From: Roseivivax halotolerans
GTDB lineage: Bacteria > Pseudomonadota > Alphaproteobacteria > Rhodobacterales > Rhodobacteraceae
Direction of reading: 5' to 3'
NCBI RefSeq assembly: GCF_900115815.1
Contig: NZ_FOXV01000004.1
Coordinates: 124,001-188,000, forward strand
DNA length: 64,000 nucleotides
The notes beneath the pieces were generated by a model. It worked only from the letters and a program-made list of their open reading frames with translations, did no database searches and was not told the origin of the DNA. This document shows positions 8,725 through 16,649 of this stretch, piece after piece (the first letter of the stretch is position 1; every line of letters begins with the position of its first letter). The translations under genes were made by a program, and so were the position numbers.

Positions 8725-10173
8725 TCAGCCCCGCCAGAACCGCGGGGTGAACAGAACGAGCACCGCCATCAGCTCGAGCCGCCCCATCAGCATCGCAAGG
8801 CATAGAAGCCATTTCGCGGCATCGTTGAGCGGCGCGAAATTGCCCGCAGGCCCGATGATCGGGCCGAGGCCGGGACCGATATTGGCGAGTGCAGAGGCCG
8901 CACCTGAGAGTGAGGTTATGAAATCAAGCCCTGTCATGCCGAGCGCCACGGCGAAAAGCCCAAGCGTGACGATGAAGAACAGGAAGAAGGTCACGACCGA
9001 GGACAGCACGTCCTCGCCCACGGGCCGTCCCTCGAAACGCGGCGCAAAAAGCCCGTGCGGCGTGCGGATCCGGCGCAGCTGGCTGCGAACGGAGGCCATC
9101 ATGAGCTGCCAGCGAAAGACCTTGATGGAACATGCGGTCGAGCCCGCGCAGCCACCGATGAGGCCGATGAAGAAGAACATCGCGATCAGGAACGGTCCCC
9201 ACGTCATGTAATCGACGGAGGCATAGCCCGTGCCGGTCATGATCGAGACGATATTGAACAGCGCCTCGCGCAGCGCGGCCTCGGGATGGCGCGGATAGAG
9301 CGTCAGAAGCACCGAGACCGTGACGGCCACCAGAACGCCGATGATGATCAGGAAGACATGGATCTGACTGTCGCGCAGGATCGCGCGTTCCTGGCCGTTT
9401 ACCAGCTGCACGTAGCGCACGAAGGGCAGCGCCGCGAGGATCATGAAGAAGGAAGCGACGTATTCCGCCGGCCCCGCGAAGGTGCCGAAGGACGCATCGT
9501 AATTGGAGAATCCGCCCGTCGAAACCGTCGTCAGCGCGTGGACCGTGGCATCGAACACGTTCATGCCGGTCGCGATATAGGCGAGCGTGCAGGTCAGAGT
9601 GATGGTGATATAGATCGAGGAGATCGAGGACGAGATCTCGGCCGCGCGCGGCAGGACTTTGCCCATCGTATCAAAGGCTTCGGAGCGGAAGATCTGCATC
9701 CCGCCCACGCGCAACTCGGGCAGAAAGACCATCGCGACCACGATGATACCGATCCCGCCCAACCATTGCAGCAGGCCGCGCCACAGAAGCAGCCCTTTGG
9801 GCAGCTCGTCGAGCCCTGTGAAGACGGTGGACCCAGTCGTCGTCATGCCTGACATCGCTTCGAAGAAGGCGTCGATGAATCGCGCTTCGGTTGCACCGAG
9901 GATAAATGGGATCGCACCGAAAATCGGAAGAACCAGCCAGACGCCGGTCGTCAGCAGGAAGATCTGCTGCAAGGACATCCGCTCCTTGACCGCATTCTGC
10001 GTCGCGAGCGCGATCAGCCCGCCGGCGGCGATGGTCATGATCGCGCTTTCCGCGAAGACCGGCCATTCGCCCCGGCCTTCGGCAATATCGACCAGCATCG
10101 GAACCAGCATCGTCAAGCCGAGGCAGGTCACCAGCAGGCCGATCACATAGGCTACGGGGCGGACGTCGAACAT
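8725..10173 (-). CDS. trkH: TrkH family potassium uptake protein
   Basis: A 482-residue multi-spanning K+ transporter subunit of the TrkH/KtrB superfamily. Its four pore loops carry the expected Gly filters, for example SGMTTTGSTVFTGLDELP, TTVSTGGFSNYDASF, SIMTGTGYASVDYM and LANIGPGLGPIIGPAGNF. It would work with a cytoplasmic TrkA protein that is not in this window. It is the first gene of a minus-strand unit that continues directly into mlaEFD and the lipoprotein, an association not explained by known function. The upstream 165 bases contain the folE2 terminator. Confidence 0.93.
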   Translation of the reverse strand: MFDVRPVAYVIGLLVTCLGLTMLVPMLVDIAEGRGEWPVFAESAIMTIAAGGLIALATQNAVKERMSLQQIFLLTTGVWLVLPIFGAIPFILGATEARFIDAFFEAMSGMTTTGSTVFTGLDELPKGLLLWRGLLQWLGGIGIIVVAMVFLPELRVGGMQIFRSEAFDTMGKVLPRAAEISSSISSIYITITLTCTLAYIATGMNVFDATVHALTTVSTGGFSNYDASFGTFAGPAEYVASFFMILAALPFVRYVQLVNGQERAILRDSQIHVFLIIIGVLVAVTVSVLLTLYPRHPEAALREALFNIVSIMTGTGYASVDYMTWGPFLIAMFFFIGLIGGCAGSTACSIKVFRWQLMMASVRSQLRRIRTPHGLFAPRFEGRPVGEDVLSSVVTFFLFFIVTLGLFAVALGMTGLDFITSLSGAASALANIGPGLGPIIGPAGNFAPLNDAAKWLLCLAMLMGRLELMAVLVLFTPRFWRG

Positions 10174-10283
10174 GACGGCGAGCGTTGGCGTGGGCCTTGG
10201 GCCAAGTCAAGCGCGCAGGGTCGCGGGATCTCCGATGCGATGCGCCCATGCCTCCCGTAGGATCTCTCGCCTACACGCAACGG

Positions 10284-10314
10284 AAAGAAAAACGCCCGCC
10301 GGACATGGCGGGCG
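10284..10314 (-). terminator. intrinsic terminator after folE2
   Basis: On the minus strand, stem arms CGCCCGCC (10307-10314 read in reverse) and GGCGGGCG (10293-10300) close a 6-nt loop and are followed by TTTTTCTTT (10292-10284). It lies 25 bases beyond the folE2 stop. Confidence 0.85.
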
Positions 10315-10338
10315 CGTTCGGCTTTTTGCGAGCCTATG

Positions 10339-11433
10339 TCAGCCGACGTGAAAGAGCGTCGAGAAGAGCTTTGGATCGAGGCTCTCCTGCTCGAAGAGCG
10401 GCCCTTCGGTCAGAACCGAAACGGCGTCATGGCTGTGCAGGCTTTCCTGGTGGCTTGCCACGACGCGGAAATCGCCGATGCGGGCGTCCTTCTGAAGCTG
10501 CTCGGCAAACAGACGCGCGGCATCCTCGACGAAGATCGGGTTCGCGCCGTTCAACTCCGCGAAGGCCTGTTCATCCTCGCGCTTGACCATGACCTGCGTC
10601 TCGGTCGGCACCGCCTTGCGGCAAAGCTCAATCAGATCCTCGAACCAGAGGCAGTCATCGCCCGTGGTCTCGACCGAGATGCGCGCGACGGAACGCTGCG
10701 AATGCGGCGTTGCGAGCACGCCCCGTTCCCTGCGGGCATGTTCGCTGAGTTCCAACGAGCACGGGCAGGTCGACGAATAGACATAATCGAGATGCATGAT
10801 CTTGCGGCGCTGCCCTGCGGTCTCGACCAGCTCGAGCGCGATGTCGTAATACTGGAAGCCCTCGAGCCCCGAGCGCAGGCTCTCGACCCTGAGAGGAAAG
10901 CGCAGGCGCATGTTGATGCGGGCATCGAAGCTTTCGAGATCGCTCTTGTAATCGTCGAGTGCCGACTCGATCACCTCGAACGAGAACGTCTTCTCCCCGT
11001 GCTTGTAGAAGGACCGCATGATCCGCGACATGTTGATGCCTTTCTTGTCGGCATCGAGGCTCACGGACCCGGTGACGGAGGTCTCGAGCGTCACGTTGCC
11101 GTTGTCGCGGGTGCGGAAAGTCACGGGCAGACGGAAATTCGAGATGCCGACATGCTGGATCGCGCGGCGCGCGCCGCGGATCAGCGAGGACGGCCCGTTC
11201 TGCAGATCGGGTAGCGTGTCCTTGTATTCGGCATCCACGTCGAAGGCCGCATCATATTCGCGCGCAAGGTCAGGATAGGCATCCGCGCCCGAGACGAGAC
11301 GGGCGATGGCCGGATCGAGCTCGGCGATCTCGTCGTCATCGGACGCGCCGGCCCAGTCGCGCAGGAGCGCCAGGGCTTCCCTGGCGGCCTCACGGCTCGG
11401 CTTACGCTCGAGTTCTGGAGTATGGACGTTCAT
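10339..11433 (-). CDS. folE2: GTP cyclohydrolase FolE2 (type IB)
   Basis: A 364-residue GTP cyclohydrolase I of the COG1469 type. It converts GTP to 7,8-dihydroneopterin triphosphate for folate and queuosine synthesis. FolE2 enzymes use varied divalent metals instead of zinc. Recognisable segments are VSLDADKKGINMSRIMRSFY, MHLDYVYSSTCPCSLELSEHAR with the conserved Cys pair, RSVARISVETT, and AVASHQES-like VVASHQESLHSHDA. ATG 11433 (MNVHTPELER) is preferred over GTG 11442 because CGGAG sits 9 bases upstream of the ATG. It is a single-gene unit ending at a strong terminator. I looked for a Zur-like AT-rich palindrome in the 130 bases upstream and saw none. Confidence 0.94.
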   Translation of the reverse strand: MNVHTPELERKPSREAAREALALLRDWAGASDDDEIAELDPAIARLVSGADAYPDLAREYDAAFDVDAEYKDTLPDLQNGPSSLIRGARRAIQHVGISNFRLPVTFRTRDNGNVTLETSVTGSVSLDADKKGINMSRIMRSFYKHGEKTFSFEVIESALDDYKSDLESFDARINMRLRFPLRVESLRSGLEGFQYYDIALELVETAGQRRKIMHLDYVYSSTCPCSLELSEHARRERGVLATPHSQRSVARISVETTGDDCLWFEDLIELCRKAVPTETQVMVKREDEQAFAELNGANPIFVEDAARLFAEQLQKDARIGDFRVVASHQESLHSHDAVSVLTEGPLFEQESLDPKLFSTLFHVG

Positions 11434-11565
11434 GAGGGGCACTCCGTCTGGTCACGCGAAGATATAGGACGCGGCCGCCCGATTTGCCGACCGCTTTCAT
11501 CTTACGTCCGACAAAGTGACCCGGATCAGCGGAATTTCAATGATTTGGAGGGGGTAGTCCCCCGA

Positions 11566-12744
11566 TCACATGGCCGCGAGCGCCTGCTCCAGGTCGCCGA
11601 TCAGGTCTTCTGCATCCTCAAGCCCGACGGACAGGCGAATGAGCCCGTCACTGATACCCAGCGCGTCCTTCATCTCTTGCGACAGACGTTGATGCGTCGT
11701 TGTCGCGGGATGCGTCGCGATGGTCTTGGCATCGCCGAGGTTGTTGGAGATGAGAACGATCTCGAGGGCGTTCATGAAGCGGAAGGCCGCCTCCTTGCCG
11801 CCCGAAATCTCGAAGGCCAGCATCGTGCCGCCCGCGCCCATCTGCCGCAGCGCCAGGTCGTGCTGCGCGTGGCTTTCGAGGCCGGGATAGATCACGCGGG
11901 ACAGCCGCGTGTTGCCCTCGAGCGCCTCGGCGATGTGGCCCGCGCTCTCGGTTTGCGCCCGGACACGCAGGTCGATCGTCTCTAGACCCTTCAGAAGCAC
12001 CCAGGCGGTGAACGGGCTCATCGAGCCGCCGGTATGCTTCATGTAAGGCTCTACGACCTTGCGAATATGTTCGCGCGTGCCGAGGATCACGCCGCCCAGC
12101 GTGCGCCCCTGCCCATCGATATGCTTGGTGGCCGAATAGATCACCACGTCCGCGCCCTGAGCGACGGCATCGGAATAGACCGGCGTCGAGAAGACGTTGT
12201 CGACGATCACCGCCGCGCCGACGCCGCGCGCGATCTCGGCCACGCCTGCAATATCGACCAGTTCCAGCGTCGGGTTCGACATCGACTCGAAGAAGACAGC
12301 CTTGGTGTCCGGCCGCACGGCGTCGCGCCACTGGTCCAGATCCGCGCCGTCCACCAGCGTCACCTCGACGCCGAAGCGCGGCAGGATCTCGTCCACGATG
12401 TACAGACACGAGCCGAAGAGCGCACGGGCGGATACAAGGTGATCTCCCGCCTTCAGCATCGACATCAGCGCACCGTTGACCGCCGCCATGCCGCTCGCCG
12501 TGGCGAACCCGTCCTCAGTACCCTCGAGCAGCGCGATCCGTTCCTCGAACATGCGAACGGTCGGGTTGCCGTAGCGGGCATAGATGAATTCGTCTTCCCC
12601 GGCAGAGAGGAAGCGTGCCTCGGCATCCTCCGCGCTGGGATAGGCGAAGCCCTGCGTGAGGAAGATCGCCTCGCTCAGCTCGCCATATTGCGAGCGGCGG
12701 GTGCCGCCGTGGACAAGGTTGGTGCGGGTCTTGCGCGTCGTCAT
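11566..12744 (-). CDS. metZ: O-succinylhomoserine sulfhydrylase MetZ
   Basis: A 392-residue PLP enzyme of the Cys/Met metabolism family, making homocysteine directly from O-succinylhomoserine and sulfide. The PLP-binding Lys is Lys207 in SATKHIDGQGRT. Other landmarks are YARYGNPT (55-62), TASGMAAVNGAL (82-93) and VDNVFSTP. The HIDGQGR motif and the alphaproteobacterial SAM-II leader favour MetZ over cystathionine gamma-synthase or lyase. The start ATG has GGAGG 6 bases upstream. It is a single-gene unit controlled by the leader described separately, which should shut it off when S-adenosylmethionine is abundant. Confidence 0.94.
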   Translation of the reverse strand: MTTRKTRTNLVHGGTRRSQYGELSEAIFLTQGFAYPSAEDAEARFLSAGEDEFIYARYGNPTVRMFEERIALLEGTEDGFATASGMAAVNGALMSMLKAGDHLVSARALFGSCLYIVDEILPRFGVEVTLVDGADLDQWRDAVRPDTKAVFFESMSNPTLELVDIAGVAEIARGVGAAVIVDNVFSTPVYSDAVAQGADVVIYSATKHIDGQGRTLGGVILGTREHIRKVVEPYMKHTGGSMSPFTAWVLLKGLETIDLRVRAQTESAGHIAEALEGNTRLSRVIYPGLESHAQHDLALRQMGAGGTMLAFEISGGKEAAFRFMNALEIVLISNNLGDAKTIATHPATTTHQRLSQEMKDALGISDGLIRLSVGLEDAEDLIGDLEQALAAM

Positions 12745-12779
12745 TTCAGCCTCCTGCCGCCTCGTCCGGGCGGCGCATC

Positions 12780-12813
12780 AAAAAAGCCCCGTCGCGGTCA
12801 AGCGAAAGGGGCT
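12780..12813 (-). terminator. intrinsic terminator in the metZ leader
   Basis: On the minus strand AGCCCC (12813-12808) pairs with GGGGCT (12790-12785), extended inside by a CGC/GCG pairing, and is followed by six T residues (12785-12780). It sits 25 bases after the SAM-II aptamer and 36 bases before the metZ ATG, so it is most likely the expression platform by which the riboswitch stops transcription. Confidence 0.88.
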
Positions 12814-12838
12814 CTTCTGGAAGAACGCTCTCGTCTGA

Positions 12839-12892
12839 CCTCTTTAGCGGCATGTTTAATGTGGCCCGCAATCCGGTGAACAAATCGCCACG
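12839..12892 (-). promoter_or_regulatory. SAM-II riboswitch aptamer (metA motif) controlling metZ
   Basis: Read on the minus strand this 54-base element matches the SAM-II class in order. P1 is GTGGC pairing with GCCAC. Between them lies the loop GATTTGTTCACCGGATTGCGG with the conserved GATTT, ACCG and ATTGC. It continues with ATTAAACAT and the 3' part GCTAAAGAGG. The pseudoknot stem P2 can form between GCGG in the loop and CCGC just before TAAAG. The location is right for the class, being the leader of a sulfhydrylase gene in an alphaproteobacterium. The conserved AUAAA-like and GCUAAA-GG segments align base by base with the known aptamer. It is followed by an intrinsic terminator. Confidence 0.92.
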
Positions 12893-13012
12893 AAGCTGCT
12901 GGTAGCGGCCCGATTCCCACACGTCAAGACTGTCATGGAGACGTCGCGCAGACGTCACGTGGGCATCATCCTCGGGGCGTATCCGCTCGGGCAAAACAGG
13001 AGGCCCGAGCAG

Positions 13013-13936
13013 ATGCCCGTCCTGCCCGTCACAGCGCTGCCCGAGGGGCTTGTGCCGCATGACGCGGACATGCCCCTTGCGGCCCAGATGGCCGAAGCCC
13101 TCGCCGGCTCCTCGGGGCCGATCATCCTGATGGTTCACGGGTTCACCTACGCACCGGGCCGGGGCATCCACTGCCCGCACGAGACGCTCTTCAACGCCTA
13201 TCCGCAGCGGCGGGCGGACGGCACGCGGCGGATGAGCTGGCCGCGGCGGCTCGGCTGTCTTGAGGCCGGACCGGATGCCGCGCTTGGTATTTCTTTCGGC
13301 TGGCCCGCGCGGGGCTCGATCTGGAAAGCGGCGCGCGAGGCCGATGCCGCAGGTGCGCGCCTTGCCGAGCTCGTGCGGGAATTGCGCCTTCTCGCACCGC
13401 ATCGTCCGATTTCGGCCATTGGCCATTCGCTCGGTGCGAAGGTCATCCTGAGGGCGCTCGCCGCCGCGCCCGCGCGCAGCATCGAGAGCGCGCTGCTTCT
13501 GGCTCCGGCCGCGACGCGGGCGGACCTGACGACCGCGCGACACTCGGCTGCCGGACGGACGGTTCGGATCGCATCGGTCGCGGGGCGGGAAAACCGGGTG
13601 TTCGAGGCGCTCTACCTTGCGGCGATGGCGGCCGGCGGGCGGCCCGCCCTGCCCCTTGTCCGCAGCGATGTCGAATGTGGGCGCGGTGTCTCCCTGCGGA
13701 TCGACGACGCCGTGAGCCTCCAGCGTCTTTCAGCGGCGGGCTACCAGATCGGCGCGCCGCGCCACCCCATCTGCCATTGGTCCGCCTATACGCGGCCCGG
13801 CCTCATGCGTCTCTATCGCGATCTTCTGACGGGCAGGCTGCCGTTCGACGCGCTGCGGATGATCCTGCCGCCCCACGAACAGCGCGCCACGGACGCCGCA
13901 GAGCCTCCGCGGGATCTCGTGCCGAACGCGCTCTGA
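13013..13936 (+). CDS. alpha/beta hydrolase (putative esterase)
   Basis: A 307-residue cytoplasmic alpha/beta hydrolase of unknown substrate. The oxyanion-hole region reads IILMVHGFTYAPGRG, and the nucleophile elbow is GHSLGAK. The candidate catalytic His lies near CHWSAYTRPGL at the C-terminus. ATG 13013 is chosen because AGGAGG lies 9 bases upstream and the protein begins MPVLPVTALPEG. The longer frame from 12935 would run through the metZ promoter region. It converges with the Fe-S protein gene with only 9 bases between them. It may be unrelated to the formate locus. Confidence 0.82.
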   Translation: MPVLPVTALPEGLVPHDADMPLAAQMAEALAGSSGPIILMVHGFTYAPGRGIHCPHETLFNAYPQRRADGTRRMSWPRRLGCLEAGPDAALGISFGWPARGSIWKAAREADAAGARLAELVRELRLLAPHRPISAIGHSLGAKVILRALAAAPARSIESALLLAPAATRADLTTARHSAAGRTVRIASVAGRENRVFEALYLAAMAAGGRPALPLVRSDVECGRGVSLRIDDAVSLQRLSAAGYQIGAPRHPICHWSAYTRPGLMRLYRDLLTGRLPFDALRMILPPHEQRATDAAEPPRDLVPNAL

Positions 13937-13945
13937 CACTCGGCC

Positions 13946-15910
13946 TCAATGGTCGCGGCGCTTGGAGGGGCTCTCTCCCATGTAATCCTCTGTCGTACGG
14001 ACGCGCGGACGCTCACCACCCTGGAACGGGTTGTTCTGGCTGTGAAATTGCGCCTGCACCCGGCAATCGTCGCACATCTGGATCATGCGGATCGCATCGG
14101 GGTTGGAGAACATCGCGTGGTTCCCGGCCAGCTTCTCCGTGATCCGCTCGACGGTGGATTTCACCCCGAAGAGCGCGCCGCATTCGATGCAGGCGAAGGG
14201 CTCCTCCTCGTTCAAGACCTGCTGCGAGAGGGCCCCGTCGGTGAGGTTCATGCGCGGCTCGAGCGCGATCGCATCCTCGGGGCAGATATTCTCGCAGAGC
14301 CCGCATTGCAGGCAGGCGTCTTCCTGGAACAGGAGCTGCGGCTTGTCGGGGTTATCGCCAAGCGCGCCCGAGGGGCAGAGCGAGACGCAGGACAGGCACA
14401 GCGTGCAGGCATCCGTATCGACGAGCACCGCGCCATAAGGCGCGCCTTGCGGCAGATCGACAATCTCCGCATCGGGCTGCAAAGCCTTCGCAGCGACGCG
14501 GGCCACCTGCCGCCGAGTGCCCATCGGCAATGCGGGCGCGCAGAGTGCGGGCGACGCGCCGCCGTAAAGCGCCTCGGGTAGCGCGTCGGGGTCGGCGACA
14601 TCGAGGAGCCGCACGGCGTCTTGTCCGGTCAGCGCATTGGCCAGTGCCGTCTCGCGCTCGGGCGTGTCTCGCTCGGTTCGCGGGGACATCAGCACGTCGA
14701 CGCGGGAGAACCCGGCGGCAAGCGCCGCGACCATCTCCGCGTGACCGAAGCCGGCGAGCGCGGTGGTCTCGAAAGGGATGACATCGGCCGGAAGCCCGCG
14801 CCCGAATCTTGCAGCGAGGCGGATCATCTCGGCGCCATGGTCGGCATCGTGCACGAGCAATCTCGGCGCGGCGCCGCCTGCCCGCCGGAAGGTCCGCGCC
14901 AGGGTCTCGAGCCTGCGGAAGACGCTGGAGACGGGCGGCGCGTCGTAGGTGATCGCTCCAGAGGGGCACAGAGCCGAACACGCGCCGCACCCCGCGCAGA
15001 TCATCGGATCGACGCGGACATGCTCACCCTCGGGCTGGATCGCACCGGTCGGGCAGATATCGAGGCAGCGCGTGCAGCCGGTCTGACCGGCGCGCGAATG
15101 GGCGCACAATGCAGGCTCGGTCCGCACGTAGAGCGGCTTTTCGAAGGTGCCGACCATCTCTGCGGCGAGCGCGGCCTGGCGCACGACCTCCACCGGGCGG
15201 CCGGGATCTGCGCGCAGATAGCCTTCGCGCTTTTCGGGCGCGGGAAAGAGCGACGTGCCGCCCGTCAGGTCCAGGATGATGTCGCAGGACGAGGCCGCGC
15301 CATCGACGGGCTCGTCGAAGGTAAAGGTGCCGCGTCCTCCGGGCAGAAGCTGACGGAAGCCGTCGATCGTGACCCCGAAATCGCCGAGCGCGCCGTGCGC
15401 CTTGCGGATCCGGCCCCGAACCACATCGAAGCGTCGGTCGGCGGGCGGCTCCGTCTCGTCGCCCTGCAGAACGGTCACGGCAAGCCGGTCGGCGAGCGTC
15501 GCGGCGGTCTCGAAGGCCAGTTCACCCGACCCGATAAGAAGGCAGGTGCCTTCCGAGATCACATCGCGGGTGCCGGGCAGCGGCACTTCGATCAGGGCCT
15601 CGGCGGCGAGCGCGGATTGCTTCGGACCGGCCTCATCCGCTTCGTCCGACCACCCTGCGCGGTCGCGCAGATCGACGAAGGCGGGAGGCTCGACGCCCAA
15701 CTCCTCGGCCAACATCTCGAAGAACGCGGTCTCCTGTCCGCAAGCCACCAGCGTGTCGCCCTGCCCAAGCGCCTTCGCGGCGGCCTCGGTCTCGCCCTGG
15801 CACAGCTTGGTGTGCACGCGGCTCGTCTCGAGCCCGGTCGCGGCGGCGATCTTTTCCGCATCAAGGCTTTGCGAGCCCAGGCAATCGCAAAGCAGGATTT
15901 TCTTCGGCAT
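13946..15910 (-). CDS. formate-dehydrogenase-associated 4Fe-4S polyferredoxin-like protein
   Basis: A 654-residue cytoplasmic iron-sulfur protein transcribed away from the formate dehydrogenase operon. The N-terminus KILLCDCLGS (Cys8, Cys10) is followed by a Rossmann-like glycine motif CLLIGSGELAFETAATLA (123-140). Four ferredoxin-type clusters follow at about 269-286 (CAHSR...CTRCLDICP), 305-315 (CAGCGACSALCP), 502-512 (CTLCLSCVSLCP) and 533-544 (CLQCGLCENICP). A C-terminal CIEC/CDDC pair (574-577, 613-616) could bind a metal. The start ATG 15910 opens with MPKKIL; an upstream extension to 16480 is only the antisense of the DUF3305 gene. Such proteins recur next to FDH genes, but the exact electron-transfer or maturation role is not established. 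Confidence 0.85.
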   Translation of the reverse strand: MPKKILLCDCLGSQSLDAEKIAAATGLETSRVHTKLCQGETEAAAKALGQGDTLVACGQETAFFEMLAEELGVEPPAFVDLRDRAGWSDEADEAGPKQSALAAEALIEVPLPGTRDVISEGTCLLIGSGELAFETAATLADRLAVTVLQGDETEPPADRRFDVVRGRIRKAHGALGDFGVTIDGFRQLLPGGRGTFTFDEPVDGAASSCDIILDLTGGTSLFPAPEKREGYLRADPGRPVEVVRQAALAAEMVGTFEKPLYVRTEPALCAHSRAGQTGCTRCLDICPTGAIQPEGEHVRVDPMICAGCGACSALCPSGAITYDAPPVSSVFRRLETLARTFRRAGGAAPRLLVHDADHGAEMIRLAARFGRGLPADVIPFETTALAGFGHAEMVAALAAGFSRVDVLMSPRTERDTPERETALANALTGQDAVRLLDVADPDALPEALYGGASPALCAPALPMGTRRQVARVAAKALQPDAEIVDLPQGAPYGAVLVDTDACTLCLSCVSLCPSGALGDNPDKPQLLFQEDACLQCGLCENICPEDAIALEPRMNLTDGALSQQVLNEEEPFACIECGALFGVKSTVERITEKLAGNHAMFSNPDAIRMIQMCDDCRVQAQFHSQNNPFQGGERPRVRTTEDYMGESPSKRRDH

Positions 15911-16001
15911 GGCTCCCCCTAGTCCCGCGGCTCTTCCGGCCGGGGATGCCGCGCGGCGCGGCGATCCCGCAATTCGGGAAATCGTGATTTCGGATTTCGG
16001 A

Positions 16002-16026
16002 GCTGGATGGTATAGTTCTATCCAGC
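16002..16026. promoter_or_regulatory. inverted repeat in the divergent formate dehydrogenase promoter
   Basis: Perfect 7-base arms GCTGGAT (16002-16008) and ATCCAGC (16020-16026) flank an 11-base centre containing TATAGTT. It lies 45 bases before the DUF3305 start and 92 bases before the start of the divergent Fe-S protein gene. That placement suits an operator serving both transcripts. The regulator is unknown. Confidence 0.45.
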
Positions 16027-16070
16027 CGTGCGAAAGCCACAAAGATGTGCGGCTACAGGGAGAGAAAGAC

Positions 16071-16649
16071 TTGTCCGAAGACAATGACATGGCAGGCCGC
16101 AAGTCGGTCAGCCTGACTGTCGGCGTGATCGTGGAGCGCAGACCGGGCGTGACGCGCTGGCAGCGCGAAGTCTGGCAGCCCCGCGCGCTTCTCGTCGACG
16201 CACCCAGGAACGCCGATTGGCGCGAATTGCGCCGTGACGGTGATCGCGTGGAATATCTCGCGGCAACCGTCCCCCTGACGCTGTATCGAGGCGAGGCAGA
16301 GGCGTATCGCGTCGCGCTGTCCGAGCCGGTGCCCGCGGCATACGTCATCCTGCGCCCCTCGGCGCGCGAGGGCTTCCCTTGGTACGTCCATCTCGTCACG
16401 CTTTCCCCGCACGAAGCGGCCCTTTTCGAGCAATCCGGCGATGAGCTGGTCGAGAAGGTCGCGCTGCCCGATGGGCTCATCGGCTGGGCGGGCCGCTGGA
16501 TCGAGACGCATTACCGCGAAGAGAAATTCGTCAAGCGCAAGCGGCGGCCCATGGAAGAGGGCGAGGCGCGCCTCGGCGATCCGCGGATCTCGAAGCCGAG
16601 CGACATCTATCGCGCGCCGACCGAGCGGCGCCAACGGGGCACGCGATGA
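16071..16649 (+). CDS. DUF3305 protein of the formate dehydrogenase locus
   Basis: A 192-residue DUF3305 family protein, a conserved companion of alphaproteobacterial formate dehydrogenases with no known biochemical role. The core reads SVSLTVGVIVERRPGVTRWQ, then EYLAATVPLTLYRGEAEAY and PWYVHLVTLSPHEA. The C-terminus is basic (FVKRKRRPMEEGEARLGDPRISKPSDIY). TTG 16071 is chosen as start because AGGGAGA lies 7 bases upstream, which is ideal. ATG 16089 in the same frame is 25 bases from that site and is the alternative. Its stop overlaps the DUF3306 start as ATGA, so the two are translationally coupled. Confidence 0.85.
   Translation: MSEDNDMAGRKSVSLTVGVIVERRPGVTRWQREVWQPRALLVDAPRNADWRELRRDGDRVEYLAATVPLTLYRGEAEAYRVALSEPVPAAYVILRPSAREGFPWYVHLVTLSPHEAALFEQSGDELVEKVALPDGLIGWAGRWIETHYREEKFVKRKRRPMEEGEARLGDPRISKPSDIYRAPTERRQRGTR

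Noticed and set aside
7628-9211. A 527-codon Arg/Ser/Thr-rich frame on the plus strand
   Set aside because: It is antisense to mlaE and trkH, both strongly supported.
11434-11565. Zur operator or folate riboswitch upstream of folE2
   Set aside because: No AT-rich dyad or recognisable aptamer was found; only a small GGGGG/CCCCC hairpin without a U-run behind metZ.
12935-13012. Longer start of the alpha/beta hydrolase at 12935
   Set aside because: ATG 13013 has an AGGAGG site 9 bases upstream, and the extension would run through the metZ promoter area.
15911-16480. N-terminal extension of the 654-aa Fe-S protein
   Set aside because: The extension is antisense to the conserved DUF3305 gene and crosses the divergent promoter; MPKKILLCDCLG at 15910 is a natural start.
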